Positions 30,253 to 38,879 are shown, numbered from the stretch's first letter. The stretch: DNA of 39,958 bases from Nostoc sp. FACHB-973 (GCF_014698115.1 NZ_JACJSJ010000079.1:1-39958); one strand, 5' to 3'. The notes: generated by a model from the letters alone, not told the origin. Made by a program: numbers and translations.

Positions 30253-30903
30253 TTATTTTTGTTGTCTCTGGCTTGAGTTGTATATAGTTGGCAAATAAGA
30301 CTGACGATAATTGTTCTTAGCCATCAGCCTAGCCTCACGCTTTGTCCACTGTTTTTGTAAAGGGACATCAGCCAATCTTTGTAATAATATGAATACACTA
30401 TCATCTCCAGTCAACCGAGCGATGATTTGAGCGATCGCCTTACAACAACTCCAAGGATGACGCACTACCTGAACTTCTGCAAATCTCACTACACCCCAAT
30501 TGCGCTCCAAGAAAAAACGGTTACGGATTTTATCGTCATCAACATCAATGCAGTGGTGAGGTTTACCTGTATCTCCAGCATAAGGTTCATCAATCTCAAT
30601 ATCGAGAGCTAACCCAGAAAACCGATGGTAAAGGATAAAATCAGCCGAGTAACGTCGAGACGAACCAGGAATTTCAAATTCCACCGCTTGACAGATAAGA
30701 TTCTCTAGAAAAGCACACAGTAAATGGCGAAAAAATTGCTTTTCACTGACACCTTGCTTGGCCGTACCATTTCCATTTGGTAATTGAACGCATCCTTGAA
30801 ACGAAGCTTTCAAATGCTCCTGACTTGTAGAATCTTTAGTGTATAAACGTCTCACTAGTGGTGGATAAAGAATAATTGGATAGTACCCAGTAAACATAAC
30901 CAC
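30253..30903 (-). CDS. Predicted PD-(D/E)XK-like nuclease
   Basis: The protein is 216 aa. Its middle reads SSRRYSADFILYHRFSGLAL then LDIEIDEPYAG, an acidic D...E-x-D pattern like the core of restriction-type or DUF559-type nucleases but without the usual lysine. DDDKIRNRFFLERNWGVVRF follows, a helix-strand typical of very-short-patch-repair-like folds. A basic C-terminus (KQWTKREARLMAKNNYRQ) could bind DNA. It lies 116 nt upstream of the OLD gene on the same strand. It could be part of the defence locus or an unrelated plasmid gene; the order alone does not decide. Confidence 0.5.
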   Translation of the reverse strand: MVMFTGYYPIILYPPLVRRLYTKDSTSQEHLKASFQGCVQLPNGNGTAKQGVSEKQFFRHLLCAFLENLICQAVEFEIPGSSRRYSADFILYHRFSGLALDIEIDEPYAGDTGKPHHCIDVDDDKIRNRFFLERNWGVVRFAEVQVVRHPWSCCKAIAQIIARLTGDDSVFILLQRLADVPLQKQWTKREARLMAKNNYRQSYLPTIYNSSQRQQK

Positions 30904-30952
30904 ACGTTTGTTAAACTTTTAGCAATCAAGAAGAACAACATCAAGACAATAA

Positions 30953-31204
30953 CTAGAAGTTATCTAATCTAATATCCTTCCAAATATCAGAAACTTGCCA
31001 TCCCGTCTTACCAACAGAAAGGACTATAGGATTATCACGCGCTGGAATATAGTTAGCTTCCTTATTACTTCCACCTATTTGTGGCTGTTCTTCAAGCATT
31101 GGTTCTTGCATATTAATAATGTCAATTTGAAAATTCTGTTCTTGTGTTTCCTCGATGATTTTTGTTTCTTGGAGTAGCTTTTCCGATTTTTTGATGAGCT
31201 TCAT
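30953..31204 (-). CDS. Small hypothetical protein
   Basis: The best start is the ATG at 31204 (MKLIKKSEKLLQETKIIEET, 83 aa); a longer frame from 31246 has no better support. The N-terminal part is charged and probably coiled. The C-terminal part, ARDNPIVLSVGKTGWQVSDI followed by WKDIRLDNF, looks like a folded short domain. It precedes the nuclease-like gene by 49 nt on the same strand. The family is unknown. Confidence 0.5.
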   Translation of the reverse strand: MKLIKKSEKLLQETKIIEETQEQNFQIDIINMQEPMLEEQPQIGGSNKEANYIPARDNPIVLSVGKTGWQVSDIWKDIRLDNF

Positions 31205-31344
31205 ATCTATTTGTAGTTTTAACGCTTGACATTGACAAAAGAACAATAATCTGAAATTAAGTTAATTCCTAAAAATTTGGGAGAATACCAACACAGATAG
31301 GTGCGCTATCGCGCCAAAATTGATGGCGTTACACAACCAAAATA

Positions 31345-31536
31345 ATGCAACAATTAACAGCAATTTTCACGAAAGTTAAAGCGCAATTGGTTACTTCTCC
31401 CATTTCAAATCTTCACCCTACACAAAAGGTCACTTCCAATTTATCTTTCAATACTAATTTAGATTCAGGCACTATAGCTATCTTAGAACAGATTGAAGCT
31501 GAATATGAATACTACCAAGCTTGTGAGGAGTGGTAA
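31345..31536 (+). CDS. Small hypothetical protein before the Gp157-like gene
   Basis: A 63-aa product with a Ser/Thr-rich first half and a helical, acidic end (AILEQIEAEYEYYQACEEW). Its TAA stands 2 nt before the next ATG, so the two are coupled, which supports it as a real gene. There is no Shine-Dalgarno sequence, but a short hairpin (GGTGCG-CTAT-CGCGCC) lies about 28 nt upstream. The function is unknown. Confidence 0.5.
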   Translation: MQQLTAIFTKVKAQLVTSPISNLHPTQKVTSNLSFNTNLDSGTIAILEQIEAEYEYYQACEEW

Positions 31537-31538
31537 TC

Positions 31539-32117
31539 ATGAATTTAGCACTCGCTCAACAATCCTTAGCAGGACTTTCCCAAACTGCTGCTCATCTCTG
31601 GGAACAGCTAACTAATTGCCAGACTCCTGAAGAGGAAGCTGCTATCATCACCGCTATTTGGGAAACTCAGGAAGCTCAAGAAGAAGTTGTTGATATCCAA
31701 GCAGAATTAGCATTACAACTGGATGCTGAAATAGTGGCTATTAAGCAACGACTAGAACATCTAAAAGCTGTACATCAATCAGCACTATTAAGACTAGAAC
31801 GCTGGCGACAAAAATTAGATGAAACTATTTTAGAACAAACCGCCGCAGGAATTCTACCTGAGCAAATGATTGGTAATTCACTTCGCATCACAATTCAAGA
31901 AAATCCGCCAAGTTGTGAGGTGCTGATAGATGCAGAACAATTGTCTCCAAAATACCGCAGAGAAAAGACTGTTTACTCAGCAGACAAGAAAGCTATCATT
32001 GCTGCTTGGAAGAAAGGTATTCCTGTAGATGGCACTCACATCATGCGTAAGCGCCGAGTTATCTATGCTTTGACAGCAACGGCAATTCACGACTTCAAAG
32101 ACTCGCTTTTAACTTAA
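31539..32117 (+). CDS. Siphovirus Gp157-like protein
   Basis: The ATG at 31539 follows GAGG by about 10 nt; the frame is open slightly earlier (GTG 31530). The 192-aa protein has a long amphipathic coiled coil (about 40-110, LALQLDAEIVAIKQRLEHLK). A conserved C-terminal domain follows: IGNSLRITIQENPPSCEVLI, LSPKYRREKTVYSADKKAII, AAWKKGIPVDGTHIMRKRRV. That layout is the Gp157 family, first known from Streptococcus thermophilus phages, where it was linked to phage resistance. On plasmids it often lies near replication and recombination genes. Its biochemical role is not settled. Confidence 0.75.
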   Translation: MNLALAQQSLAGLSQTAAHLWEQLTNCQTPEEEAAIITAIWETQEAQEEVVDIQAELALQLDAEIVAIKQRLEHLKAVHQSALLRLERWRQKLDETILEQTAAGILPEQMIGNSLRITIQENPPSCEVLIDAEQLSPKYRREKTVYSADKKAIIAAWKKGIPVDGTHIMRKRRVIYALTATAIHDFKDSLLT

Positions 32118-32138
32118 CAATAGCTTTAACTAATTTAT

Positions 32139-32174
32139 CAGCCAACAGCAGGAATTTTACTGTTTTGTTGGCTG
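32139..32174 (+). terminator. Hairpin after the Gp157-like gene
   Basis: CAGCCAACA and TGTTGGCTG form a perfect 9-bp stem 22 nt past the stop codon. The loop is 18 nt and no T tract follows directly (the first is at about 32187). Confidence 0.5.
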
Positions 32175-32289
32175 CTAAATATAACTCTTTTTTCACACTT
32201 AAGTAGATTGGCACTATGAAAGTGAAATATGTTCAAACGTAACTGAATTAAGCCTGGTTTCTAAAATAAATAGTATTTCATCTGTTTCT

Positions 32290-32853
32290 CTAACTGCTCA
32301 TTTTTAGCCAACCAAACACCTGAGCTACAGTTAACTCCAAGTCTATCCCGGCTAACACTGGCAAACGCTCATCACCCTGCAAAAGTTCTGGTTGTTGATT
32401 TGGACGGAAAACCAAAATGGAACGATCTTCTGGGTCTATTAACCAACCTAATTGGCAACCATGATCTAAGCAATAGAGAATATTGCCTGTGACTCGATTT
32501 GAACTTTGTTCGGGAGAAAGAATTTCAATTGTCCAGTCTGGAGGAAGCAGAAAATCGTTGGGTGCCTCCCCATCAGCAGCAAAGGGAATACGCGACCAGT
32601 TGAAAACCGCTACATCAGGTACTACTGAGCGGATATCAAAACTACAGCGCAGTTCTGGAAAGGCATAAGCAATATGCAGGCTTTCGGCAACATCATTAAT
32701 ACTGTTGCATAACCTTAACTGTAATCGGCTATGCTTCCCTTTTGGCATTGGTTTTTGAATAATCTCACCATTAATGTAAATGCTTGCAGGCTTTGTTTCT
32801 GGTAGCTTGAGAAACTCCTCCAGAGTCAGGGATTGGGTAATTACCGTAGACAT
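32290..32853 (-). CDS. Uma2-family (DUF820) endonuclease-like protein
   Basis: The 187-aa length is typical. The protein has MSTVITQSLTLEEFLKLPET, a nuclease core CSFDIRSVVPDVAVFNWSRI (Asp of PD-(D/E)XK), PPDWTIEILSPEQSSNRVTG (E-I-L-S-P-E-Q, catalytic Glu, with Gln or Ser where Lys is frequent), and GCQLGWLIDPEDRSILVFRP. This family is very expanded in cyanobacteria, and its true function is unclear despite the nuclease fold. It is divergent from the PRTRC genes and interrupts the plus-strand run between the Gp157-like and E genes, as a later insertion would. Confidence 0.88.
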   Translation of the reverse strand: MSTVITQSLTLEEFLKLPETKPASIYINGEIIQKPMPKGKHSRLQLRLCNSINDVAESLHIAYAFPELRCSFDIRSVVPDVAVFNWSRIPFAADGEAPNDFLLPPDWTIEILSPEQSSNRVTGNILYCLDHGCQLGWLIDPEDRSILVFRPNQQPELLQGDERLPVLAGIDLELTVAQVFGWLKMSS

Positions 32854-32976
32854 GGCTCAGTCGAGAAAAGCAAAGGGGATATGTTTTAGTCTAGCAGTAC
32901 CTACTCTCAAAAACAGTTTCTACATCTGGCTACCGCCACAACTGCTTGCACACCAGTTAACAAGGCTAAAAAAGCT

Positions 32977-33621
32977 ATGACTACAAAATGGCTAACACCA
33001 GAACAGGCCATTGTCAAAGCCAACCTCACTGTTACATCTGAAATCTTAAAATCTTACATTTCAGAACAACAGGGAAAAACCACTGCTGAAGAACAATTCC
33101 AAGCTTTAGGATTGCTATTTGACAGGGAACGCTTGCGTGCAGGTAAGGCGAACTTTTTGCAACTTTTAGAACCAGTAAGTGATGAAAATAGCTACGCCGA
33201 AGATGAAATCGACTCTCATCAGTTAGATGACGATGACATAGAAACATCTGCTACCAACAAGGTAAATCAACTAGAACCATTTATTTTCGAGCAATGTAAA
33301 GTTCAAATTGTCATCACTTTACTACCTACACAACAAACAGGAGATAGACCTGTAATGATTGCTGCCAGTAGTCACGGAGATTTCCCTGTAGTTACCATGC
33401 TCAATCAAGAAGAACTCGGTGATTTACCCCCTGCAATTGTTCAATTACTGGACGAATTGAAAGCCGATTTTCCCAATCGCAAAATTCGCCGGAATATAGC
33501 CCAGACTAAAGCTGTCAAAACCAATAAACCGCCTACTGCCCAGACTCCAATTCGCACTGAAACTGCTAGATCAGATACTACTAAACCAGCCAGTAATACT
33601 ACGCAAATTTCACTGTTTTAA
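32977..33621 (+). CDS. PRTRC system protein E-like
   Basis: This 214-aa protein opens the PRTRC run. The N-terminal 70 residues are helical (ILKSYISEQQGKTTAEEQFQ). A beta-rich middle (VQIVITLLPTQQTGDRPVMI, then SHGDFPVVTMLNQEELGDLP) resembles the region of PRTRC protein E that reads V.V.P....GD.PAL..PL...GT..EL. The tail is Lys/Thr-rich. Similarity to E is moderate and the call leans on gene order. Its stop is 5 nt before protein C. The role of E is unknown. Confidence 0.5.
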   Translation: MTTKWLTPEQAIVKANLTVTSEILKSYISEQQGKTTAEEQFQALGLLFDRERLRAGKANFLQLLEPVSDENSYAEDEIDSHQLDDDDIETSATNKVNQLEPFIFEQCKVQIVITLLPTQQTGDRPVMIAASSHGDFPVVTMLNQEELGDLPPAIVQLLDELKADFPNRKIRRNIAQTKAVKTNKPPTAQTPIRTETARSDTTKPASNTTQISLF

Positions 33622-33626
33622 ATGCC

Positions 33627-34064
33627 ATGACTACTACAAATAGTAACAAATTACTTGTTATCTACGAAGGTCAACAACACTGGATTCCAGAAGCGATCGC
33701 CATTGACGACCAATTACTACGAGATGCCTTCACTCCTCTTTGCGCTGAACTGGCAAACGCAGACATTGAGCGGAAACCAGGAGAACCCATTCACATCATC
33801 AAGAAGCCCGGTAAAAAAGGTACTTCTCCTCTAGATTCCCTGATAGTGGCTCCTGAAGAAATCAACCCCGCAGTCCAAATGTGTTACCAAATGCGTCAAC
33901 GTCAGGTCATCACCGGAATTGACTGGCAAAATGCAGGACAGCTATCAGTCCAGATTGAAGAAGCGATCGCATCTGGGACAGAATTTTCTCAGTCACTCAA
34001 CCAAACCCTGAAATCCCTAACAGCCTGTACTCCCACATCTAGCGTTATGCCTGAAGGTTTTTGA
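33627..34064 (+). CDS. PRTRC system protein C-like
   Basis: The product is 145 aa; PRTRC C proteins are usually about 70-80 aa. The first 70 residues (NKLLVIYEGQQHWIPEAIAI, LRDAFTPLCAELANADIERK, EPIHIIKKPGKKGTS) match the C pattern: strand, loop, helix F..L.PEL..A.IE.P, strand, and terminal K-G-T-x. This pattern is consistent with a ubiquitin-like beta-grasp fold. The extra 70 residues after it are a helical extension of unknown meaning. If C is the modifier of the cassette, the extension would need removal or an internal attachment point, which protein A might provide. Confidence 0.6.
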   Translation: MTTTNSNKLLVIYEGQQHWIPEAIAIDDQLLRDAFTPLCAELANADIERKPGEPIHIIKKPGKKGTSPLDSLIVAPEEINPAVQMCYQMRQRQVITGIDWQNAGQLSVQIEEAIASGTEFSQSLNQTLKSLTACTPTSSVMPEGF

Positions 34065-34211
34065 GTGCTGACAAAAAGAGTTGGAAATTGACTTGAGGGG
34101 TAAATTATTGTCCAAATTACAGCAGTTTGCATTTCGGCTGAAGTAGACCCCATACCCTACCTGCATCTCTTCTTTAATTCCAACCCCCATAATAACGAGT
34201 TGCACTAAAAT
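34065..34211. other. Gap within the PRTRC operon
   Basis: These 147 bp are the only sizeable gap in the plus-strand cassette. I see no promoter of standard form and no stable hairpin. Confidence 0.3.
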
Positions 34212-35036
34212 ATGTTTCACCTCGTACCCCTCAGTATGGCAGAGGCAATCTATAGTCTTTATCAGTGCCAACTTACCTTAGATGCCACAGAATCACTTGA
34301 TTATCTGGAAACCCAACTCAACATTTACTCCTTACTAGCACTGTATCAGCACTACTTTCCCACCGAATGGAAAGCCAGCCAAGCTCCTATTTACCCACCT
34401 ACAGATGTAGATTGCCATAGTCCCAGAGAACTGGAATTCATTGTACTGATTTACACTCATCTGTTTCCGTTATCTCACTGGACTGTAGAAACAGCCTATG
34501 AACAAAGATTGCATAGCATTCCTATTACCCCAATGGGTATTGACTGGACAATGGATGGAGAAATTGAACATCTCAAAGATGGTTGGCAACTACTTTTACC
34601 TTTTAGCCATGACAGTCGCCGTTGGCTCGATGACATACACCCAGAAGGTAGCGATTGGTTTGATAGTGAATTTGCAATTTACGAAATTACGTACAGTGAC
34701 ATTGATCACCCAGACAAAATTGACCACAAAAAACTGAAACGGCAGTGTCATCACTTAGATAATCCTTTAAAGTTTCTGCCTTTAACTTTAAAGCTGCTAG
34801 ATCATGAAACTAAAAACCTTTGGTTGGACGAGTACGCGGAAGATTATTACTATCAACCTGACCGCACCTTTTTACCTTGGTCAAAAGCATCTATTGATTT
34901 GCTCACCAGAAAATGGCAGCAAGCAAACCGAATGCTGAACTGTGCAGCCAACTTAATTGATTGGCTAGAAGCAGACTTAAAACCTCATGCTCAAATCCTA
35001 CTAAAACTATGGAAACAAGCATTGAAACCACGTTAA
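34212..35036 (+). CDS. Hypothetical protein in the PRTRC protein F position
   Basis: This 274-aa protein lies between C and B, where protein F stands in many PRTRC cassettes. It has YLETQLNIYSLLALYQHYFP, MGIDWTMDGEIEHLKDGWQL, an acidic centre (EITYSDIDHPDKIDHKK) and a helical C-terminus (LLTRKWQQANRMLNCAANLI). I do not see a decisive match to F, so the name rests on position. A start at 34236 (MAEAIYSLYQ) is also possible. The 3' end overlaps the protein B gene by 28 nt. Confidence 0.45.
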   Translation: MFHLVPLSMAEAIYSLYQCQLTLDATESLDYLETQLNIYSLLALYQHYFPTEWKASQAPIYPPTDVDCHSPRELEFIVLIYTHLFPLSHWTVETAYEQRLHSIPITPMGIDWTMDGEIEHLKDGWQLLLPFSHDSRRWLDDIHPEGSDWFDSEFAIYEITYSDIDHPDKIDHKKLKRQCHHLDNPLKFLPLTLKLLDHETKNLWLDEYAEDYYYQPDRTFLPWSKASIDLLTRKWQQANRMLNCAANLIDWLEADLKPHAQILLKLWKQALKPR

Positions 35037-35767
35037 TCGACGTTACATCGACACCAATTCTATCCAGCGAAATTCTACGAGCAATTTTGGCAGACCCTCC
35101 TCGGAAATCTCCAGTAATTCAAGCAGAATTGCTGTTTTTGGATGGCATTTACATCTTCCATCACCGAGACAAAGAAATTCCCGATGCTCATATTTACAAA
35201 TGTATCTCACCCGCAGCCCTGAGAATTGCTTTCAGCAATGAACCCATTGATACTGGTTGGATGGAACCAGGAATTGTGCGCTGGGGTACGGGCAGTACAG
35301 ACACATATTTGGTAAAATTCATAGCACCAGCCACTCATACGATCAATTGCGATGAACTTGGTTCTTTAACCGTTCCACTACCTGCAATAGTTTTTGTGGG
35401 CAAGGGATTAAAGTATTGGGTTTGGGCAATTCAAGAACAAGAGTTTACTCCTCAAGCATCAGCCTTTCATGTGCCACTACCCAATGTCTACAGTTCTGGA
35501 CAGGTTTGCTGGGGAGTGAACGAACCACCTGCTGCTAATGGTCTATCAATTAACCATGCTTGGAATTTGTTTATTTCCAGTATTTTCACTAACCACTTAA
35601 CAATAAGTAAATCACAAAAATACCGCAAGGATATTCGCCAGCAACTTCTAAAACTGCACAAAAGATGTAGACGCGCAACCTATCCTGTATCTGACCTTGT
35701 GCCTATCGGCAATCAGAAAAGTGTCGCTATACTTGTGCAGGAAATCCTCGATGAACCCATTGCTTGA
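35009..35767 (+). CDS. PRTRC system protein B with E2-type (UBC) active-site signature
   Basis: From the ATG at 35009 the protein is 252 aa; the frame is open from 34961, but that part lies within the upstream gene. It has the PRTRC B blocks WMEPGIVRWGTGSTDTYLVK, LTVPLPAIVFVGKGLKYWVW and LPNVYSSGQVCWGVNEPPAA, then HAWNLFISSIFTNH. Residues 157-167 read L-P-N-V-Y-S-S-G-Q-V-C. Ubiquitin-conjugating enzymes carry H-P-N-I-Y-x-x-G-x-I-C-L, so Cys167 is the candidate thioester cysteine. The first His is Leu here. In an E1-JAMM operon this supports an E2-like transfer role (inference). Confidence 0.8.
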   Translation: METSIETTLIDVTSTPILSSEILRAILADPPRKSPVIQAELLFLDGIYIFHHRDKEIPDAHIYKCISPAALRIAFSNEPIDTGWMEPGIVRWGTGSTDTYLVKFIAPATHTINCDELGSLTVPLPAIVFVGKGLKYWVWAIQEQEFTPQASAFHVPLPNVYSSGQVCWGVNEPPAANGLSINHAWNLFISSIFTNHLTISKSQKYRKDIRQQLLKLHKRCRRATYPVSDLVPIGNQKSVAILVQEILDEPIA

Positions 35768-36443
35768 AGGTATTATTGGTTACAAACTTGTCACAACTTC
35801 ATCTCTGCCAACACACACCAGTAGTGGACTAGAGTACCTTTATGCCGGAAATGGCATCTTTGCTAGAGCCATTCGTCCTGGCATAGAGGTATTAATGCCT
35901 ATTTGCTTGTGTTCCCAAACTATCAAAGGGCTACCTCACCTAACACCTTATCTCAAAGTCACTCCCTTAATTCCCAAACCGCTACTACTAGAAATGTGGC
36001 GGTCGAGTTATCAAGCTGGCTATCAATTTCATGAAATTCTCTTTCACCTCCACTGTACTGATGCAGGCTGGGATTTACAAGTCCCAGAGCAAATTCAAAC
36101 TCCAACTAGCTGCCAGCCAACTCATTCTGGGAGTGACTCTTCCCACCAGAAAGCGGCTGTAGATATCCATTCCCACGGTTCCTTACCTGCCTTTTTCTCT
36201 ACCACTGATAATGCTGACGAATCTGGCTTTCGCATTTATGGAGTACTAGGTAGAGTTAATACCCTGAAACCAGAGATTAAATTACGGGTTGGACTGTTTC
36301 GCCACTATTGGGATGTACCTGCTAGAGCAGTGTTTGACATCGACCGAGACTTTTTTATGGTTGATGTCTCACTTTCATCTGGCTGCAAATTTTACAGTAC
36401 CGATGTACCGCCTGTAAATGTGATGGAGAAGCTATGGAGGTGA
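35751..36443 (+). CDS. PRTRC system protein A, JAB/JAMM metalloprotease fold
   Basis: The ATG at 35751 overlaps the protein B gene by 17 nt and gives 230 aa. Residues 140-153 are H-S-H-G-S-L-P-A-F-F-S-T-T-D, a complete JAMM signature (HxH-x7-S-x2-D) for zinc. The N-terminal 85 residues (LEGIIGYKLVTTSSLPTHTS, IARAIRPGIEVLMPI with one slip) are specific to PRTRC A. JAMM enzymes cut isopeptide bonds or process the tails of ubiquitin-like modifiers. With E2-like B and the E1-like ThiF it suggests a conjugation-deconjugation cycle. The upstream catalytic Glu is probably in FHEILFHLHC. Confidence 0.82.
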   Translation: MNPLLEGIIGYKLVTTSSLPTHTSSGLEYLYAGNGIFARAIRPGIEVLMPICLCSQTIKGLPHLTPYLKVTPLIPKPLLLEMWRSSYQAGYQFHEILFHLHCTDAGWDLQVPEQIQTPTSCQPTHSGSDSSHQKAAVDIHSHGSLPAFFSTTDNADESGFRIYGVLGRVNTLKPEIKLRVGLFRHYWDVPARAVFDIDRDFFMVDVSLSSGCKFYSTDVPPVNVMEKLWR

Positions 36444-36458
36444 ATTTCAATTTAGCAA

Positions 36459-37343
36459 ATGTCTGTTCCCTCACCGATACCTGTATCAACTTTAACCAAC
36501 CGTATTATGGAGCTAAATCTTGATTTGGCAAATGCTTCTCCTGTCGTGACTGTCAACTACTCGAAGATAGAACTGTGGCTAGTTGGGTGCGGCGGTACTG
36601 GTTCTTGGTTGGCTCCTTCTTTGGTTCGGTTAGGTAGAGTTCTTTCTCAGGAAGGTAAACAGGTGAAACTCTACTTTGTTGACCCGGATCATGTTGAGTC
36701 AGCTAACGTTTTACGCCAGTGCTTCTGTGATGCAGAAATCGGACTCAACAAAGCTAAAACGTTGGCGCTGCGCTACTCCCTGGCTTGGAAGATGGAAGTT
36801 ACAGCGATCGCTCAACCTTTCCAACCCAAATGGATTGTCCCCAGTTATAATACCCTGATTGTTGTCACTGCTTGCGTAGATAATGCCAAAGCCAGAGAGT
36901 CAATTACCCAAGTACTTCAGCACAACACTCATCGCCCTGCGCCTCACATTTGGCATTTGGATTGCGGCAACTCCAAGCGTAGTGGTCAGGTACTATTAGG
37001 TTCCCATCTGTCTACTAACCCCAATGACTATGATTTTGAGGCTTTAGGCTGCTTTCGCTTACCTGCGCCAACTGTACAGCAACCTGATCTACTGGTTTCA
37101 CAACTAGAAGAGTTGGCAGACAACAACTTGTCCTGTGAACAAATGGCCTTGCTCAATAGCCAGTCCTTGAGCATTAACCAGCGAGTTGCTGCGGAAGCAT
37201 TTGATTATTTGCTGCAATTGACGACGGGGAAACTACGACGATTTGCTACTTATTTCGACTTAGAGAGTGGTAGCGGAAAATCTCTGTATACAACGCAAGT
37301 CAGTATTATGCAGGCAATTCTCCTGAGTCACTCCTGTGCGTAG
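36459..37343 (+). CDS. PRTRC system ThiF/E1-like adenylyltransferase
   Basis: The product is 294 aa. It has the Rossmann motif LWLVGCGGTGSWLAPSLVRL (residues about 33-53), YFVDPDHVESANVLRQCFCD (Asp and the N-x-x-R-Q that bind ATP-Mg), LNKAKTLALR, and VVTACVDNAKARESI (sensor Asp). E1/ThiF proteins adenylate the C-terminus of a ubiquitin-like protein; some then form a thioester on a cysteine. Several cysteines are present (CVDN, LDCGNSK, LSCEQ), but the thioester residue cannot be chosen by eye. It starts 15 nt after protein A and ends the cassette. No PRTRC ParB gene is seen. Confidence 0.88.
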   Translation: MSVPSPIPVSTLTNRIMELNLDLANASPVVTVNYSKIELWLVGCGGTGSWLAPSLVRLGRVLSQEGKQVKLYFVDPDHVESANVLRQCFCDAEIGLNKAKTLALRYSLAWKMEVTAIAQPFQPKWIVPSYNTLIVVTACVDNAKARESITQVLQHNTHRPAPHIWHLDCGNSKRSGQVLLGSHLSTNPNDYDFEALGCFRLPAPTVQQPDLLVSQLEELADNNLSCEQMALLNSQSLSINQRVAAEAFDYLLQLTTGKLRRFATYFDLESGSGKSLYTTQVSIMQAILLSHSCA

Positions 37344-37390
37344 GCGTAACCCGTTGTAGACATCGCTCCCCTCTCAAGTTAATAACCAAG

Positions 37391-37416
37391 CACTGTACAG
37401 TAGCAATCGTACAGTG
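37391..37416. terminator. Hairpin between convergent genes
   Basis: CACTGTAC and GTACAGTG form an 8-bp perfect stem with a 10-nt loop between the thiF gene and the convergent response regulator (stop at 37420). There is no T tract. It could end transcripts from both sides weakly. Confidence 0.5.
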
Positions 37417-37419
37417 ACT

Positions 37420-38142
37420 TCAATTGAGCAAACCAGCCCGCAACGCTAATACAGCCGCTTGGGTGCGATCGCTTGCACAAAGCTTGTTCAAAACCCCACG
37501 CACATATACTTTTACACTTCCCAAGCTGAGATAGAGTTTCTGGGCTATCTCGTTATTGCTATAGCCTTGGACAATTAACTCCAAGACTTCCAGTTCCCGA
37601 TTTGTCAATGGATCTGCTTGCAGAATGCTTGCTTGCTCTGGATCAATTGCAGAGATCGTCACCGTCTGAGTAGCATTCGGTTTTACCGCAGCAGCCGCTC
37701 CTTGACGAGTATGCTTGAGAACAATGCGAGCGATCGCTGGATCAATCCAAGACTGACCTTCATGGGTGATATGCAGCGCTTCCAACAACAACTCGAACTT
37801 AATTGTTTTCACACAATAAGAGTCTGCCCCAGCTGCAAACGCTGCCAGTACCATCTGCTCTTTGGCAAACGAAGTAAGCATCATTACTTTAGTCTGTGCA
37901 GCAGTTTCCGACACTAAAGATTCCCGAAACTGCTGCACCAGCCATATTCCGTCTCTATCCGGTAAGCCAATATCAACGATCGCTATGTCTGGTTTTGTAC
38001 TTTGGAGCAGTTTCAACCCATTGGAGGCTGTAGCTTCATCACCCACGACTTGAATACCTTCTTGCTCGTTGAGAGAACTACGCATCCCAATCCGCGTTAA
38101 GCTATGGTCTTCAATAATTGCTACTCGAATATCTACCATCAT
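37420..38142 (-). CDS. NarL/FixJ-type response regulator
   Basis: The 240-aa protein has an N-terminal receiver (RVAIIEDHSLTRIGMRSSL acidic pair, AIVDIGLPDRDG phosphoacceptor Asp, MMLTSFAKE, conserved Lys in YCVKTIKFELLLEAL). A linker of about 30 residues leads to a LuxR-type helix-turn-helix (LTNRELEVLELIVQGYSNNE, IAQKLYLSLGSVKVYVRGVL). It binds DNA as a phosphorylated dimer. The start is ATGATG at 38142; the second Met is equally possible. It is divergent from the truncated kinase at 38880 across a 737-bp gap. That kinase carries its own receiver, so partnership is possible but not shown. Confidence 0.9.
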   Translation of the reverse strand: MMVDIRVAIIEDHSLTRIGMRSSLNEQEGIQVVGDEATASNGLKLLQSTKPDIAIVDIGLPDRDGIWLVQQFRESLVSETAAQTKVMMLTSFAKEQMVLAAFAAGADSYCVKTIKFELLLEALHITHEGQSWIDPAIARIVLKHTRQGAAAAVKPNATQTVTISAIDPEQASILQADPLTNRELEVLELIVQGYSNNEIAQKLYLSLGSVKVYVRGVLNKLCASDRTQAAVLALRAGLLN

Positions 38143-38879
38143 TTACCTCAGCAGCTTGGTAACTATACTTTTTTAACTGTCGAATATGGTTTCAAGGAAA
38201 GGATTACTCCATTGGACGAAAAATTTTAGCTATTCAGCCAAAATGTGGCTATTGAGATGGAAAGCGGCATTTCAATGTTATTAAACCTCATCCAGGTTGA
38301 AACCAGTAGTTTTTACAGTATTGGTTGAAAAGTTCATATATCAAGGGCTACATATCTCAACTGGCTGTTGAAAAAGCTCTAGTGTTCAAAATGGACATCG
38401 TTTAATCTGAAAATTCTCTGAAAAAATCTTCCTAAAGTATAAAAAAATATAAAAGCACTGAAGTTAAACTGAAACCAATACAGTTTATTCTGACTTGTGT
38501 CCACATCACACTTAGAGGAGGATGTAGCTTATTTATAAGCGAGAACCCTGGCTCTTACACATAACATAGCCAGATTAACAATTAGTAATTAAGTTATGGA
38601 TGGAAATTTAGACCCCAACCATAAGGTTGTGACCTGTAGAGATGGCAGACTATAACCAGTTTCTTAATTACCAATTACGTAGCTTGCTTCTTGTCGGAGG
38701 CGAGTATTACGAATTAGTAATTATATTGACCAATGCCTTGATTTTTAGAAAAATCTGATGAATATTCATCGCCACGTAGTGGTTAGCATGGTGCTTGAAA
38801 ATAGACTTTTGACAACAAAATTTAGCTTTATTACTCTTTTTCTCTACTCAAAAGGAATTAGGTTTATCAAAAGCATTTT
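38143..38879. other. Large intergenic region between two signalling genes
   Basis: No gene is convincing in these 737 bp. They are AT-rich, with short repeats such as AATTAGTAATTA (near 38580 and 38712) and the related AATTACCAATTACG, and a GTAGCTTGCTTCTTGTCGGA segment. These resemble Nostoc spacer repeats. Promoters for both flanking genes must lie here; I found no clear pair of boxes. Confidence 0.4.
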
